Positions 32,789-40,736 of a stretch of 44,774 bases of DNA are shown piece by piece. The notes below the pieces were generated by a model. The model saw only the letters and a list, made by a program, of their open reading frames with translations. It was not told the DNA's origin and made no database searches. Position 1 is the first letter of the stretch; the number at the start of each line of letters is the position of its first letter. Source of the DNA: Lachnospiraceae bacterium (GTDB lineage: Bacteria > Bacillota > Clostridia > Lachnospirales > Lachnospiraceae). The position numbers and the translations under genes are program-made. The stretch covers positions 56,842 through 101,615 of the forward strand of contig SVFT01000010.1 in the NCBI GenBank assembly GCA_015056735.1. Reading direction: 5' to 3'.

Positions 32789-34435
32789 ATGAACGAGTTA
32801 CGTCCCAAGCTGTTTGATGTCTTCAAAGACTATAACAGAGATCAGTTGATCAAAGATGTGATTTCCGGCATTATCGTCGCGATCATAGCACTTCCGCTTT
32901 CCATCGCGCTTGCGATCGCATCCGGTGTCAGCCCCGAGCAGGGCCTTTACACAGCGATCATCGCCGGATTCTTTATTTCATTCTTCGGCGGCAGCCGTGT
33001 ACAGATCGGTGGCCCGACAGCCGCATTTGTTGTGATCATTTACGGTATCGTCGCTGACTACGGCAAAGATGGCCTGGTCGTCGCAACGATCCTGGCCGGT
33101 ATCATTCTCGTGATCATGGGCATCTGCCGATTCGGCGCGCTCATTAAATATATTCCCTATACGATCACGACCGGTTTTACCTGCGGTATCGCGGTGACAC
33201 TGTTCGTCGGCCAGCTTAAAGATTTTCTCGGACTTTCCATCGATTCCGTTCCGTCCGAGTTTCTTCCGAAGATCATTTCCTACGGAAAAAATATCGCGAC
33301 CACCAACGTAACGGCGGCTCTGCTGGGACTTCTTGCCGTTGTGATCATGGTCCTTTGGCCCAGGGTAACGGATAAACTTCCGGGTTCCCTGATCGCGATC
33401 ATCGTAACGACGCTGGTCGCAAACTTTGCACATCTGGAAGTCAATACGATCGGCAGCGTGTTCGGTTCGCTTTCTTCCGAATTCCCCGGATTTGAAATGC
33501 CACAGATCAGCTTTTCGCTTGTACAGAAAATGATCTCACCTGCGTTTACGATCGCGATCCTGGCAGGGATCGAGTCCCTCCTGTCCGCTGTTGTATCAGA
33601 CGGTATGATCGGCGATACGCACAAGTCCAATGCGGAGCTTGTGGGCCAGGGCCTTGGCAATATTTTTTCAGGCCTTTTCGGCGGGATCCCCGCAACGGGT
33701 GCGATCGCTAGGACCGCAGCAAATGTTCGTAACGGCGGCCGCAGTCCGATCGCCGGTATCGTGCACTGCATCACACTGAGTATCATTTTAGTCGTACTGA
33801 TGCCGCTTGCAGCGATGATCCCGATGACAACGCTTGCGGCGGTTCTTCTTGTTGTTGCTGCAAACATGGCTGACTGGAAGTCTTTCTTCCGTATCTGCAA
33901 GACGGCGCCGAAGAGCGATATTGTTGTGATGGTATCCGTTTTTGCATTGACGGTCATCTTCGATCTTGTTGTAGCGATCGAATTCGGCGTTGTACTTGCC
34001 GCACTTCTCTTTATGAAGCGGATGTCCGATACGGCACATGTGGATGGATGGAAATATGCGGGAGAGCCTGAAGTGACGGAGGGCGAAGCCGCTAAACTCC
34101 TTGCCCTTCCGAAGAGTATCCGCGTCTTCGAGATTAGCGGCCCGCTCTTTTTTGCGGCGGCGGATAAGCTTCTTGCGATCAACAGCAAGAATTATACGAA
34201 AGTCATCATCATCCGTATGAGAAGCGTGCCGGCGATCGATACGAGTGCGATGCGTACGCTCCGTGAACTGACTGAGCGCGCCAACCGGAAGGACATCACC
34301 GTCGTCTTCTCACACGTAAACGAGCAGCCGATGCATGTCATGGAAAAAGACGGCTTCATTGCGTATAATGGTAAAGAGAACTTCCGCCCCAATATCATGG
34401 ATGCCATTGAGTATGCGTCTTCGCTGATCGAGTGA
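32789..34435 (+). CDS. SulP-family anion transporter with C-terminal STAS domain
   Basis: 548-aa inner-membrane transporter of the SulP/SLC26 family (sulfate, bicarbonate, dicarboxylate or related anions; substrate not predictable). The sulfate-transporter signature region is PLSIALAIASGVSPEQGLYTA (from P36; split as PLSIALAIASG and VSPEQGLYTA) followed by FFGGSRVQIGGPTAAFV. About 14 helices run to residue 420, and the cytoplasmic STAS domain is at about 440-545, with SGPLFFAAAD and VPAIDTSAMRTL. AAGGAGAG precedes ATG 32789. It is monocistronic, ending at the terminator 34431-34466. Confidence 0.93.
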   Translation: MNELRPKLFDVFKDYNRDQLIKDVISGIIVAIIALPLSIALAIASGVSPEQGLYTAIIAGFFISFFGGSRVQIGGPTAAFVVIIYGIVADYGKDGLVVATILAGIILVIMGICRFGALIKYIPYTITTGFTCGIAVTLFVGQLKDFLGLSIDSVPSEFLPKIISYGKNIATTNVTAALLGLLAVVIMVLWPRVTDKLPGSLIAIIVTTLVANFAHLEVNTIGSVFGSLSSEFPGFEMPQISFSLVQKMISPAFTIAILAGIESLLSAVVSDGMIGDTHKSNAELVGQGLGNIFSGLFGGIPATGAIARTAANVRNGGRSPIAGIVHCITLSIILVVLMPLAAMIPMTTLAAVLLVVAANMADWKSFFRICKTAPKSDIVVMVSVFALTVIFDLVVAIEFGVVLAALLFMKRMSDTAHVDGWKYAGEPEVTEGEAAKLLALPKSIRVFEISGPLFFAAADKLLAINSKNYTKVIIIRMRSVPAIDTSAMRTLRELTERANRKDITVVFSHVNEQPMHVMEKDGFIAYNGKENFRPNIMDAIEYASSLIE

Positions 34436-34466
34436 GCCTGGGGGACGGGGTGCCCGGCTCATTTTT
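34431..34466 (+). terminator. Terminator of the SulP gene, relative of the large palindrome
   Basis: TGAGCC (34433-34438) pairs with GGCTCA (34456-34461), with further GGG/CCC pairs inside, followed by TTTTT. Bases 34442-34466 match 21 of 25 positions of the left arm of the large palindrome at 42215-42286 (GGGACGGGGT then GGCTCATTTTT in both). It overlaps the SulP stop and touches the end of the converging ROK gene. Confidence 0.7.
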
Positions 34467-35580
34467 ATTGAAATACAGAATTAACAAATGCATTGATATG
34501 ATGCATCGCAACGCCGACTGCGCAGGCTTCTGTCTTGGAATGGCAGGCTTTGACGAAGTCGGCATTTTTTTCGAACGGATTTAAGCGGATCACTTTCTTG
34601 CGGAGTGCATCCATATGATCAGTCATGTAGGAGCCGACATTGCCGCCGATGACGATATCGAGATCGTAGCACATCCGAAGATTGATTACGGCCAGTGCAA
34701 GGTGCTCAAGATATTCGTCAAAGACGAACTGAAACCCGGGGTTCTTGGGGAGTTGCTCGAAGAAAAGTCCGAGATTCTCTTCTGTAAAGGAAGAGAGGAT
34801 CTTCTCCGAACAGTACGCATCCAGGCAGCCGCGCTGTCCGCAGTAGCACTTCTTGCCGTCCGGATGGATCCGCATGTGGCCGAACTCGGAAGAACGCCAG
34901 AAATCACCGATCATCACTTCGCCGTTGTGCAGTGTGGCACCGCCGACACTGGCGCAAAGTGAGAGATATGTCATGGACTTATCGCGCGGGAAGAACCGGC
35001 TTTCCGCCATGCCGCCTGCGGATGCGTCATTACAGAACAGGATCGGGTACGGGATAAAAGAAGCCATACGCGTGAAGGTGCTGTTGTCGATTCGGATCAC
35101 GTGCGCGTAGTAAACGGTCTTCTGATCACTGTTAAAGATCGTTGGCATGGCGATCCCGACACCGAGAAGCAGGTCGCGTGAGATGTTATGCGTATCCAGA
35201 AGCGTCTCGACCATGTCTGCCATCGTGGTATAGTATTCTTCCGAATCTTCAAAGTTCTTTCTGACACGTGACATATCGATGATATTGACGCCCAGGTCGA
35301 CCAAAACGACGGACAGATGCCGTGCGCTGATATTGATCCCGATCGCATAGCGAAAGGTCTGTACGATATTATATACGTTTGCCTTGCGCCCGCCGGTCGA
35401 GTCAAGCGAGCCGGCCATATGGATCATGCCGTCCTCCATCAGGGCGTTTAAGTAGTTTGTTACGGTCGGAAGGCTTAATCCGAGCTCATCCGCAATGCTG
35501 TTTCTGGTGCTTTGCGGGTCGTAATAGATACAACGGTATACATCTCCGAGCGTTCTGCTCTTACTGCTTTCATCACTCAT
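34465..35580 (-). CDS. ROK-family transcriptional repressor (XylR/NagC type)
   Basis: 371-aa regulator. The N-terminal winged helix-turn-helix (about 8-65) has LGDVYRCIYYDPQSTRNSIADELGLSLPTVTNYL (recognition part LGLSLPTVTNYL). The ROK fold (about 75-371) keeps the metal site CYCGQRGCLDAYCS and FGHMRIHPDG, but the first phosphate loop is GINISARHLSVVLVDL, which lacks the kinase D-x-G-x-T, so this is a sugar-sensing regulator rather than a kinase. Divergent from the sugar ABC operon; with a repeated operator and a cre site in the shared 314-bp region it should repress that operon and itself. GGGGGAT precedes the ATG at 35580. Confidence 0.9.
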   Translation of the reverse strand: MSDESSKSRTLGDVYRCIYYDPQSTRNSIADELGLSLPTVTNYLNALMEDGMIHMAGSLDSTGGRKANVYNIVQTFRYAIGINISARHLSVVLVDLGVNIIDMSRVRKNFEDSEEYYTTMADMVETLLDTHNISRDLLLGVGIAMPTIFNSDQKTVYYAHVIRIDNSTFTRMASFIPYPILFCNDASAGGMAESRFFPRDKSMTYLSLCASVGGATLHNGEVMIGDFWRSSEFGHMRIHPDGKKCYCGQRGCLDAYCSEKILSSFTEENLGLFFEQLPKNPGFQFVFDEYLEHLALAVINLRMCYDLDIVIGGNVGSYMTDHMDALRKKVIRLNPFEKNADFVKACHSKTEACAVGVAMHHINAFVNSVFQ

Positions 35581-35593
35581 TTATATATCCCCC

Positions 35594-35610
35594 ACGCAAA
35601 CGCTTTCAAA
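35594..35610. promoter_or_regulatory. CcpA cre site
   Basis: ACGCAAACGCTTTCAAA matches the cre consensus WTGNAARCGNWWWCAWW at all but the T of position 2. It lies between the ROK promoter and its start codon, where CcpA would act as a roadblock, linking the system to carbon catabolite repression. Confidence 0.65.
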
Positions 35611-35622
35611 CTTTTCGAAAGC
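35602..35622. promoter_or_regulatory. ROK operator, downstream copy (O2)
   Basis: GCTTTC (35602-35607) and GAAAGC (35617-35622) form a 6-bp inverted repeat. Inside is AAACTTTTCGAAAG (35608-35621), a near-copy of AAACTTTACGAAAG at O1, 45 bp away. It overlaps the cre site. Confidence 0.55.
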
Positions 35623-35641
35623 AAACACAATACACATCTAT

Positions 35642-35671
35642 ATTGTAGTATGAAACTTTACGAAAGTTCAA
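35642..35671 (-). promoter_or_regulatory. Promoter of the ROK gene, with operator O1 inside
   Basis: On the minus strand TTGAAC (35671-35666), an 18-nt spacer and TACAAT (35647-35642). The inverted repeat AACTTT-ACG-AAAGTT at 35654-35668 occupies most of the spacer and touches the -35, consistent with autorepression. Confidence 0.6.
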
Positions 35672-35842
35672 TAGCAGCGTTTCTTAAGTCTATTGAATTA
35701 TATAAACTATTTTGCTAAAGATATCAAGCAATAATCGCACTTTGATAAGGAAATAACGAGGTTTTTGGCATTAATGCATAATAGAACCACCTCAATCTTG
35801 GTAAAAAGGAACAAACTTATATAAAATACTTGACGTAAGTTT

Positions 35843-35870
35843 TTGACAATAGTAGACTTCGTTTTATAAA
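35843..35870 (+). promoter_or_regulatory. Promoter of the sugar ABC operon
   Basis: TTGACA (35843-35848), a 16-nt spacer and TATAAA (35865-35870), 24 nt before TTG 35895. A second, weaker pair, TTGACG (35830) with TAGACT (35853), spacer 17, overlaps it. The rest of the gap (35672-35842) is AT-rich with no further feature seen. Confidence 0.72.
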
Positions 35871-35894
35871 GAAACAAAGCAGGGAGGGAGTCAT

Positions 35895-37388
35895 TTGGAA
35901 GAGATCAAAATGCGCCTGTCGGGCATCGAGAAGTCATTTCCCGGCGTGAAAGCATTGAGCAATATCGAGTTTTCCGTCCGCAAAGGCACGGTTCATGCGC
36001 TCTGCGGCGAGAACGGCGCAGGTAAGTCCACCCTGATGAAGATCATCATGGGCCTTTACAAGGCGGATCGCGGTCAGATCTATATAGATGAAAAGCCTGT
36101 CGAGATCAGAAATCCGATCCAGGCCAGAGAATACGGGATCTCCATGATCGCTCAGGAGCTGAATTACGTACCGGAACTTTCTATAGAAGAGAACCTTTTT
36201 CTGGGAAGGCTTCCTGTGACGCGCTTTGGCAAGGTTGACTGGAAAAAGGTGCGGAGTGAATCCCTTCGGTTTCTGGAAGAACAGAAACTTCCGTATTCGC
36301 CTTCACAGAAGTTAAAGACGCTGACGGTTTCCGATATCCAGATGCTGGAGATCATCAAGGCTGTTACAAATAATGCGCAGGTTGTCATCATGGATGAGCC
36401 GACCTCCTCGATCTCCGAAAAGGAAGTCGAGAAGCTTTTTGAAAAGATCGCGGAACTCAAAGCAGCCGGCGTTTCAATCATTTACATTTCTCATAAGATG
36501 GATGAAGTGTTCCGGATCGCGGACGACATCACGGTCCTTCGTGACGGAGAGGTGGTTTCGAGCGATCGGGCGGCGGATATCGATCTGGATACCGTGATCG
36601 CAAGGATGGTCGGCAGGAAACTGACCAATGTCTATCCGAAAGAAGAGGTACCGCTTGGCGATACGATCTTTGAAGTCAGGGACTTTGCGCAGGATGACAT
36701 GTTCGAGGACATCAGCTTCCGGGCAAAGAGAGGCGAGATCGTCGGATTTGCGGGTCTCGTCGGCGCGGGCAGGACAGAGACGATGCGTGCGGTCTTCGGA
36801 CTTGATCCGCATCGGGAAGGTAAGGTCCTGATCGACGGAGAAGAAGTGACGATCAAAGGACCGGAAGACAGCATTAACCACGGGCTTATCATGCTGTCGG
36901 AAAGCCGCCGCGAAGACGGTATCGTACCGGTCAGAAGCGTACAGGAGAATGCATCGCTTGCGAACCTTCGCAGGTATATCAATAAAGGCATTGCGCACAG
37001 AAAGCTGGAACACGATGAAGTGGCGGATATGTTTAAGAAGATGAACGTCAAGACACCGTCACTGGATACAGAGATCCAGAAACTGTCCGGCGGGAATCAG
37101 CAGAAGGTACTCCTCGCAAGGTGGATGCTCTGCGATCCGAAGATCATGATCCTCGATGAACCGACAAGAGGTATTGATGTCGGAGCCAAGTTTGAGATCT
37201 ACAAACTGATCTCGGAGATCGTCAAAGAGGGAAAAACGGTCATCATGATCTCGTCCGAACTTCCGGAACTTCTCGGAATGTGCGACAAGATCTACGTGAT
37301 GAACCAGGGACGGATCGCCGGAGAGATCGACAGAGCGGAATTTTCTCAGGAACTGGTCATGAAATATGCGACCGGCCTGATGAGCTGA
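35895..37388 (+). CDS. Sugar ABC transporter ATPase (RbsA/XylG/MglA type, two NBDs)
   Basis: 497-aa protein with two ATP-binding cassettes. The first (about 1-230) has the Walker A GENGAGKS, the signature region reduced to LKTLTVSDIQMLE, and the Walker B VVIMDEPTSS. The second (about 240-497) has a degenerate Walker A GLVGAGRTE, the signature LSGGNQQKVLLARW and the Walker B IMILDEPTRG; this pattern is usual for CUT2-family monosaccharide importers. Start TTG 35895 is supported by GGGAGG about 8 nt upstream. The permease gene begins 18 nt after the stop. Substrate is inferred from the downstream enzymes (a pentitol or pentose). Confidence 0.93.
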   Translation: MEEIKMRLSGIEKSFPGVKALSNIEFSVRKGTVHALCGENGAGKSTLMKIIMGLYKADRGQIYIDEKPVEIRNPIQAREYGISMIAQELNYVPELSIEENLFLGRLPVTRFGKVDWKKVRSESLRFLEEQKLPYSPSQKLKTLTVSDIQMLEIIKAVTNNAQVVIMDEPTSSISEKEVEKLFEKIAELKAAGVSIIYISHKMDEVFRIADDITVLRDGEVVSSDRAADIDLDTVIARMVGRKLTNVYPKEEVPLGDTIFEVRDFAQDDMFEDISFRAKRGEIVGFAGLVGAGRTETMRAVFGLDPHREGKVLIDGEEVTIKGPEDSINHGLIMLSESRREDGIVPVRSVQENASLANLRRYINKGIAHRKLEHDEVADMFKKMNVKTPSLDTEIQKLSGGNQQKVLLARWMLCDPKIMILDEPTRGIDVGAKFEIYKLISEIVKEGKTVIMISSELPELLGMCDKIYVMNQGRIAGEIDRAEFSQELVMKYATGLMS

Positions 37389-37406
37389 TGGGAGAGGTAT
37401 CGGAAA

Positions 37407-38393
37407 ATGGAGAAAAGCAGCAGAGTTTCATATTATTTACAAAAATTCAGTATCTATCTGGTGCTGGTTGCGCTGTTCATCGTGTGCAGTCTGATCAGCC
37501 CGTATTTCTTAAAAAGCAGTAACCTGATCAATGTAAGCCGTCAGCTTTGCGTCGGTATCCTGATCGCATACGGCGAGATGCTCCTGATCATAAGCGGTTT
37601 TCTCGATCTGTCGGTCGGATCCGTGCTGGCACTGTCCGGTGTGCTTTCGGTCAGCATCTTTAAGAGCACGCAGTCCTTTGCGCTGGCGATCCTTGTGGCG
37701 GTTGTGGTAGCTGTTCTTTGTAACGTAGTGAACGGTTTCTTTGTAGCACAGCTCAATGTTCCTGCGTTCATCGCAACGCTCGGTATGCAGCAGGCGGCGA
37801 GAGGACTTGCTCTCTACTACACGGGCGGCCAGAACATCCTGCAGCTCGGTAATTTCGTAGATATCGGGCAGGGTACGGTCGGTGTGATCCCGATCCCGGT
37901 TCTGATCGTTATTGCGATCACGGTCATCATCTGGTACCTCGTAAACAATACGCGCTACGGCCGCAGCATCTATGCGATCGGCGGATGCAGACCTGCAGCG
38001 GAAGCGAGCGGTATCAATGCGAAACGGAATATTTATACTTCCTATATCATTAACGGTATTCTGGTCGGCCTTGCGGGCATGATCTTTATGGCAAGAAACA
38101 ACTCCGGCCTTCCGAACGGTGCGGTTGGGTATGAGATGACCGGTCTGACGGCAGCGATCGTCGGTGGGACCTCTTTCTCCGGCGGTATCGGTACGGTAAG
38201 CGGCACGGTTGCCGGTGCTTTTATCATCGGCTTTTTGGAGAACGTTATGAACCTGATCGGTGTCGATCCGTACATCCAGCAGGTCATCGAAGGCACGATC
38301 ATCGTACTTGCCGTTGCGTTTGACGTAGTCAGCAAGTCGAAGAAAAAACAGAAGGTCATCCTGAAAAAGAAGGACGACGAGGCTGCGGCCTGA
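37407..38393 (+). CDS. Sugar ABC transporter permease (RbsC/XylH type)
   Basis: 328-aa membrane protein with about eight to ten helices, the CUT2 permease. Typical segments are ISGFLDLSVGSVLALSGV (about 62-79), NGFFVAQLNVPAFIATLGM, GRSIYAIGGCRPAAEASGI (the cytoplasmic EAA-like coupling loop) and GGTSFSGGIGTVSGTVAGAF. A lysine-rich tail (KKKQKVILKK) ends it. It would form a homodimeric channel with the ATPase encoded just upstream. Confidence 0.92.
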   Translation: MEKSSRVSYYLQKFSIYLVLVALFIVCSLISPYFLKSSNLINVSRQLCVGILIAYGEMLLIISGFLDLSVGSVLALSGVLSVSIFKSTQSFALAILVAVVVAVLCNVVNGFFVAQLNVPAFIATLGMQQAARGLALYYTGGQNILQLGNFVDIGQGTVGVIPIPVLIVIAITVIIWYLVNNTRYGRSIYAIGGCRPAAEASGINAKRNIYTSYIINGILVGLAGMIFMARNNSGLPNGAVGYEMTGLTAAIVGGTSFSGGIGTVSGTVAGAFIIGFLENVMNLIGVDPYIQQVIEGTIIVLAVAFDVVSKSKKKQKVILKKKDDEAAA

Positions 38394-38490
38394 TATGAAG
38401 CACCTTGTGTGACGCGATGACGGAAAAAACATAAGCGCGCGCCGAAGTCGCGGGAACTGTAATATTTGTACTCAATATGGGAGGGTGAAG

Positions 38491-39591
38491 ATGAAACTCA
38501 AAAAACTCAGTGCGTTGCTCATCAGCGCAGTAATGGTACTTTCAATGGTTGGATGCGGTGCTGCCTCTGAAGCACCGGCAGCGGCACCTGCAGCAGACGC
38601 AGAAGCTCCTGCGGCAGAAGCACCCGCAGCAGAAGCAGAAGCTCCCGCAGCGGGCAATTACAGAGTCTGCTTTGTGGCAAGAGCATCGGCTGATACATTT
38701 GCGGCATGGCTGACAAGTGAGATGCAGAAAGCAGCGGCAAAATACAGCGATATCGAACTGACATGTGTCAGCGGTGAAGCGGATGACAACACGGAAAACG
38801 GTCTTCTTGAAGACTGCATCACAAAAGAGTATGATCTCGTGATCGTACAGTCCAACAACAATGCGGCTCAGGCACCGTACGTAAAGAAACTGGTTGATGC
38901 AGGTATTCCGGTTATCACAACAAACCCGACAACACATCAGAGCGACTTCGACGGCAGTGACAACAACGCAGTTATGGAAGGTACGGGTACCGTTGATGCG
39001 GATCCCGTTGCACAGGCGGCGGTAGGCGCTGAAAGAGCAGTGAAAGAAGTTCCGCAGAATGCTAACGTTGTTGTTCTTCGCGGACCGTCCGGAAACTTCC
39101 ACGCTGAGAAGAGACGTGAAGCATGGGATACATATTTCTTTTCCAAGAGACCTGACGTAAAGATCCTTTATGAAGACTATGCAAACTGGAATTCCGATGA
39201 AGCATTGAAGCTGATGGAAGCATGGGTTCAGTCCGGTACACACATCGACGCGGTGATCTCCATGAACGATAACATGGCAGCCGGCGCGATCGAAGCAGTT
39301 CGTAACGACAAGGATTATGTAGATGCAAACGGCAAGTCCAACTTCCTTGCATACGGCGTAGACGGTACTGCACAGGGATGCCTACTTATCAAAGAAGGCA
39401 TGCTGACATGTACAGCACTGCAGTCAGCTTCTTCTCTTGCCGAGAAGAACATGGATTATGCTCACAAAGTACTTGCGGGCGAGATGAAAGTAACTGATGT
39501 AAACGATTACGTAGACGCACCTGAGATCAATGCAGACAATGTTGAAGATTACATCAAGATCTATATTGAAAACGGTGAGATCCAGCAGTAA
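38491..39591 (+). CDS. Sugar-binding lipoprotein of the ABC importer (periplasmic-binding-protein type 1)
   Basis: 366-aa lipoprotein. The signal peptide KKLSALLISAVMVLSMVGC places the lipidated Cys at 22. An Ala/Pro/Glu-rich linker (about 24-56, APAAAPAADAEAPAAEAP-type repeats) spaces it from the membrane. The type-1 binding domain (about 58-366) shows LIVQSNNNAAQAPYVKKL and VISMNDNMAAGAIEAV (family DxNxxxA-type segment). ATG 38491 is chosen because GGGAGGG lies 5-6 nt upstream; a GTG two codons earlier overlaps that site. The 97-nt gap after the permease holds short weak inverted repeats, possibly to raise binding-protein expression. A strong terminator hairpin follows. Confidence 0.93.
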   Translation: MKLKKLSALLISAVMVLSMVGCGAASEAPAAAPAADAEAPAAEAPAAEAEAPAAGNYRVCFVARASADTFAAWLTSEMQKAAAKYSDIELTCVSGEADDNTENGLLEDCITKEYDLVIVQSNNNAAQAPYVKKLVDAGIPVITTNPTTHQSDFDGSDNNAVMEGTGTVDADPVAQAAVGAERAVKEVPQNANVVVLRGPSGNFHAEKRREAWDTYFFSKRPDVKILYEDYANWNSDEALKLMEAWVQSGTHIDAVISMNDNMAAGAIEAVRNDKDYVDANGKSNFLAYGVDGTAQGCLLIKEGMLTCTALQSASSLAEKNMDYAHKVLAGEMKVTDVNDYVDAPEINADNVEDYIKIYIENGEIQQ

Positions 39592-39615
39592 TCCGTAATT
39601 CTTCGAAATGAACAG

Positions 39616-39651
39616 AAAAGTGCCTGATGATCTCTCGTCAGGCACTTTTTT
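39616..39651 (+). terminator. Strong hairpin terminator inside the operon, after the binding protein
   Basis: AAAAGTGCCTGATGA (39616-39630) pairs with TCGTCAGGCACTTTT (39635-39649) over 15 positions (one G-U), loop TCTC, followed by a T run. An A6 run comes four bases later. The next start codon is only 24 nt downstream, so the last two genes depend on readthrough. Confidence 0.9.
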
Positions 39652-39674
39652 ACTCAAAAAAGGGGGATAACACA

Positions 39675-40724
39675 ATGGTAAAAATGCAAAAGGGCGCAGT
39701 GATGCGCGGAAAAGATCGAATGATCGTAAAAGAGATGCCCATGCCTGTGGCAGCACCCGGGCAGGTTATCGTAAAACTCGAGTATGTCGGGATCTGCGGT
39801 TCCGATGTACATTACTATCACACCGGAACCTGCGGTCCGTTTAAGGTTGACTTAAATGAGGACTTTATGCTCGGACATGAGTGCGCAGGTGTTGTCGCGG
39901 AAGTCGGAGAAGGCGTGAAGTCGCTGAAAGTGGGCGATAAAGTGGCCCTTGAACCCGGCATCACATGCGGCAAGTGTGAATTCTGCAAATCCGGCAAATA
40001 CAATCTCTGCCCGGATGTCGTTTTTCTTGCGACACCGCCTGTACAGGGTTGCAACATGCAGTATATCGCATTTCCGGAAGATATGTGCTTCAAACTTCCC
40101 GACAATATGACGACCAAAGAAGGCGCATTGATCGAGCCACTTTCCGTCGGTTTCCATGCGGCAAATCAGGGTGAAGTCGCAGTCGGCGATACGGTTGTGA
40201 TCCTCGGAAGCGGCTGCATCGGTCTTGTGACACTTCTTTCCTGCAAAGCACACGGCGCAGGCAAAGTGATCGTTGCGGATCTTGTTGATGCACGCCTGGA
40301 GAAGGCAAAAGAGATCGGGGCAACGGCTGTGATCAACAGCGGTAAAGAAGATGTACTTGAAAAGATCAAAGAACTGACTGGCGGAAAAGGTGCAGATAAG
40401 GTATTCGAAACGGCGGGATCACCTGTTACGATCGCGCAGACGGCACATATTGTAAAGCGTGGCGGCAGGATCGTGCTTGTCGGCCTTGCATCCGTTGAAG
40501 AAATCAATTACAATTTTGCACAGATCATGGACAAGGAAGCGGAGATCAGATCCGTATTCCGTTACAGAAATATATATCCGGCTGCGATCGCGGCGGTTGC
40601 GGGCGGCGCGATCGATGTAGCAAAGATCGTAACGCATGAATTCGATCTTGACCACATCGAGGACGCTTATAACGAAGCGGTGAACAACAAGACAGATCTT
40701 GTAAAAGCTGTTATCAGACTGTAG
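39675..40724 (+). CDS. Zinc polyol dehydrogenase (xylitol/sorbitol dehydrogenase-like, MDR)
   Basis: 349-aa medium-chain dehydrogenase oxidising a polyol with NAD+, most likely xylitol to D-xylulose given the xylulokinase that follows. Catalytic zinc ligands are in YVGICGSDVHYY (C41) and GHECAGVV (H68, E69); structural zinc cysteines are C98, C101, C104 and C112 in ITCGKCEFCKSGKYNLC. The Rossmann loop is ILGSGCIGLVT and the acidic residue after strand 2 (VADLVD) indicates NAD+ preference. Motifs HYYHTGTCGPF and EPLSVGFHA are typical of sorbitol/xylitol dehydrogenases. AGGGGGAT precedes ATG 39675; longer in-frame sequence upstream overlaps the terminator. Xylulokinase starts 12 nt after the stop. 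L-arabinitol or sorbitol substrates remain possible. Confidence 0.91.
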   Translation: MVKMQKGAVMRGKDRMIVKEMPMPVAAPGQVIVKLEYVGICGSDVHYYHTGTCGPFKVDLNEDFMLGHECAGVVAEVGEGVKSLKVGDKVALEPGITCGKCEFCKSGKYNLCPDVVFLATPPVQGCNMQYIAFPEDMCFKLPDNMTTKEGALIEPLSVGFHAANQGEVAVGDTVVILGSGCIGLVTLLSCKAHGAGKVIVADLVDARLEKAKEIGATAVINSGKEDVLEKIKELTGGKGADKVFETAGSPVTIAQTAHIVKRGGRIVLVGLASVEEINYNFAQIMDKEAEIRSVFRYRNIYPAAIAAVAGGAIDVAKIVTHEFDLDHIEDAYNEAVNNKTDLVKAVIRL

Positions 40725-40736
40725 AGGAGGCCATCG

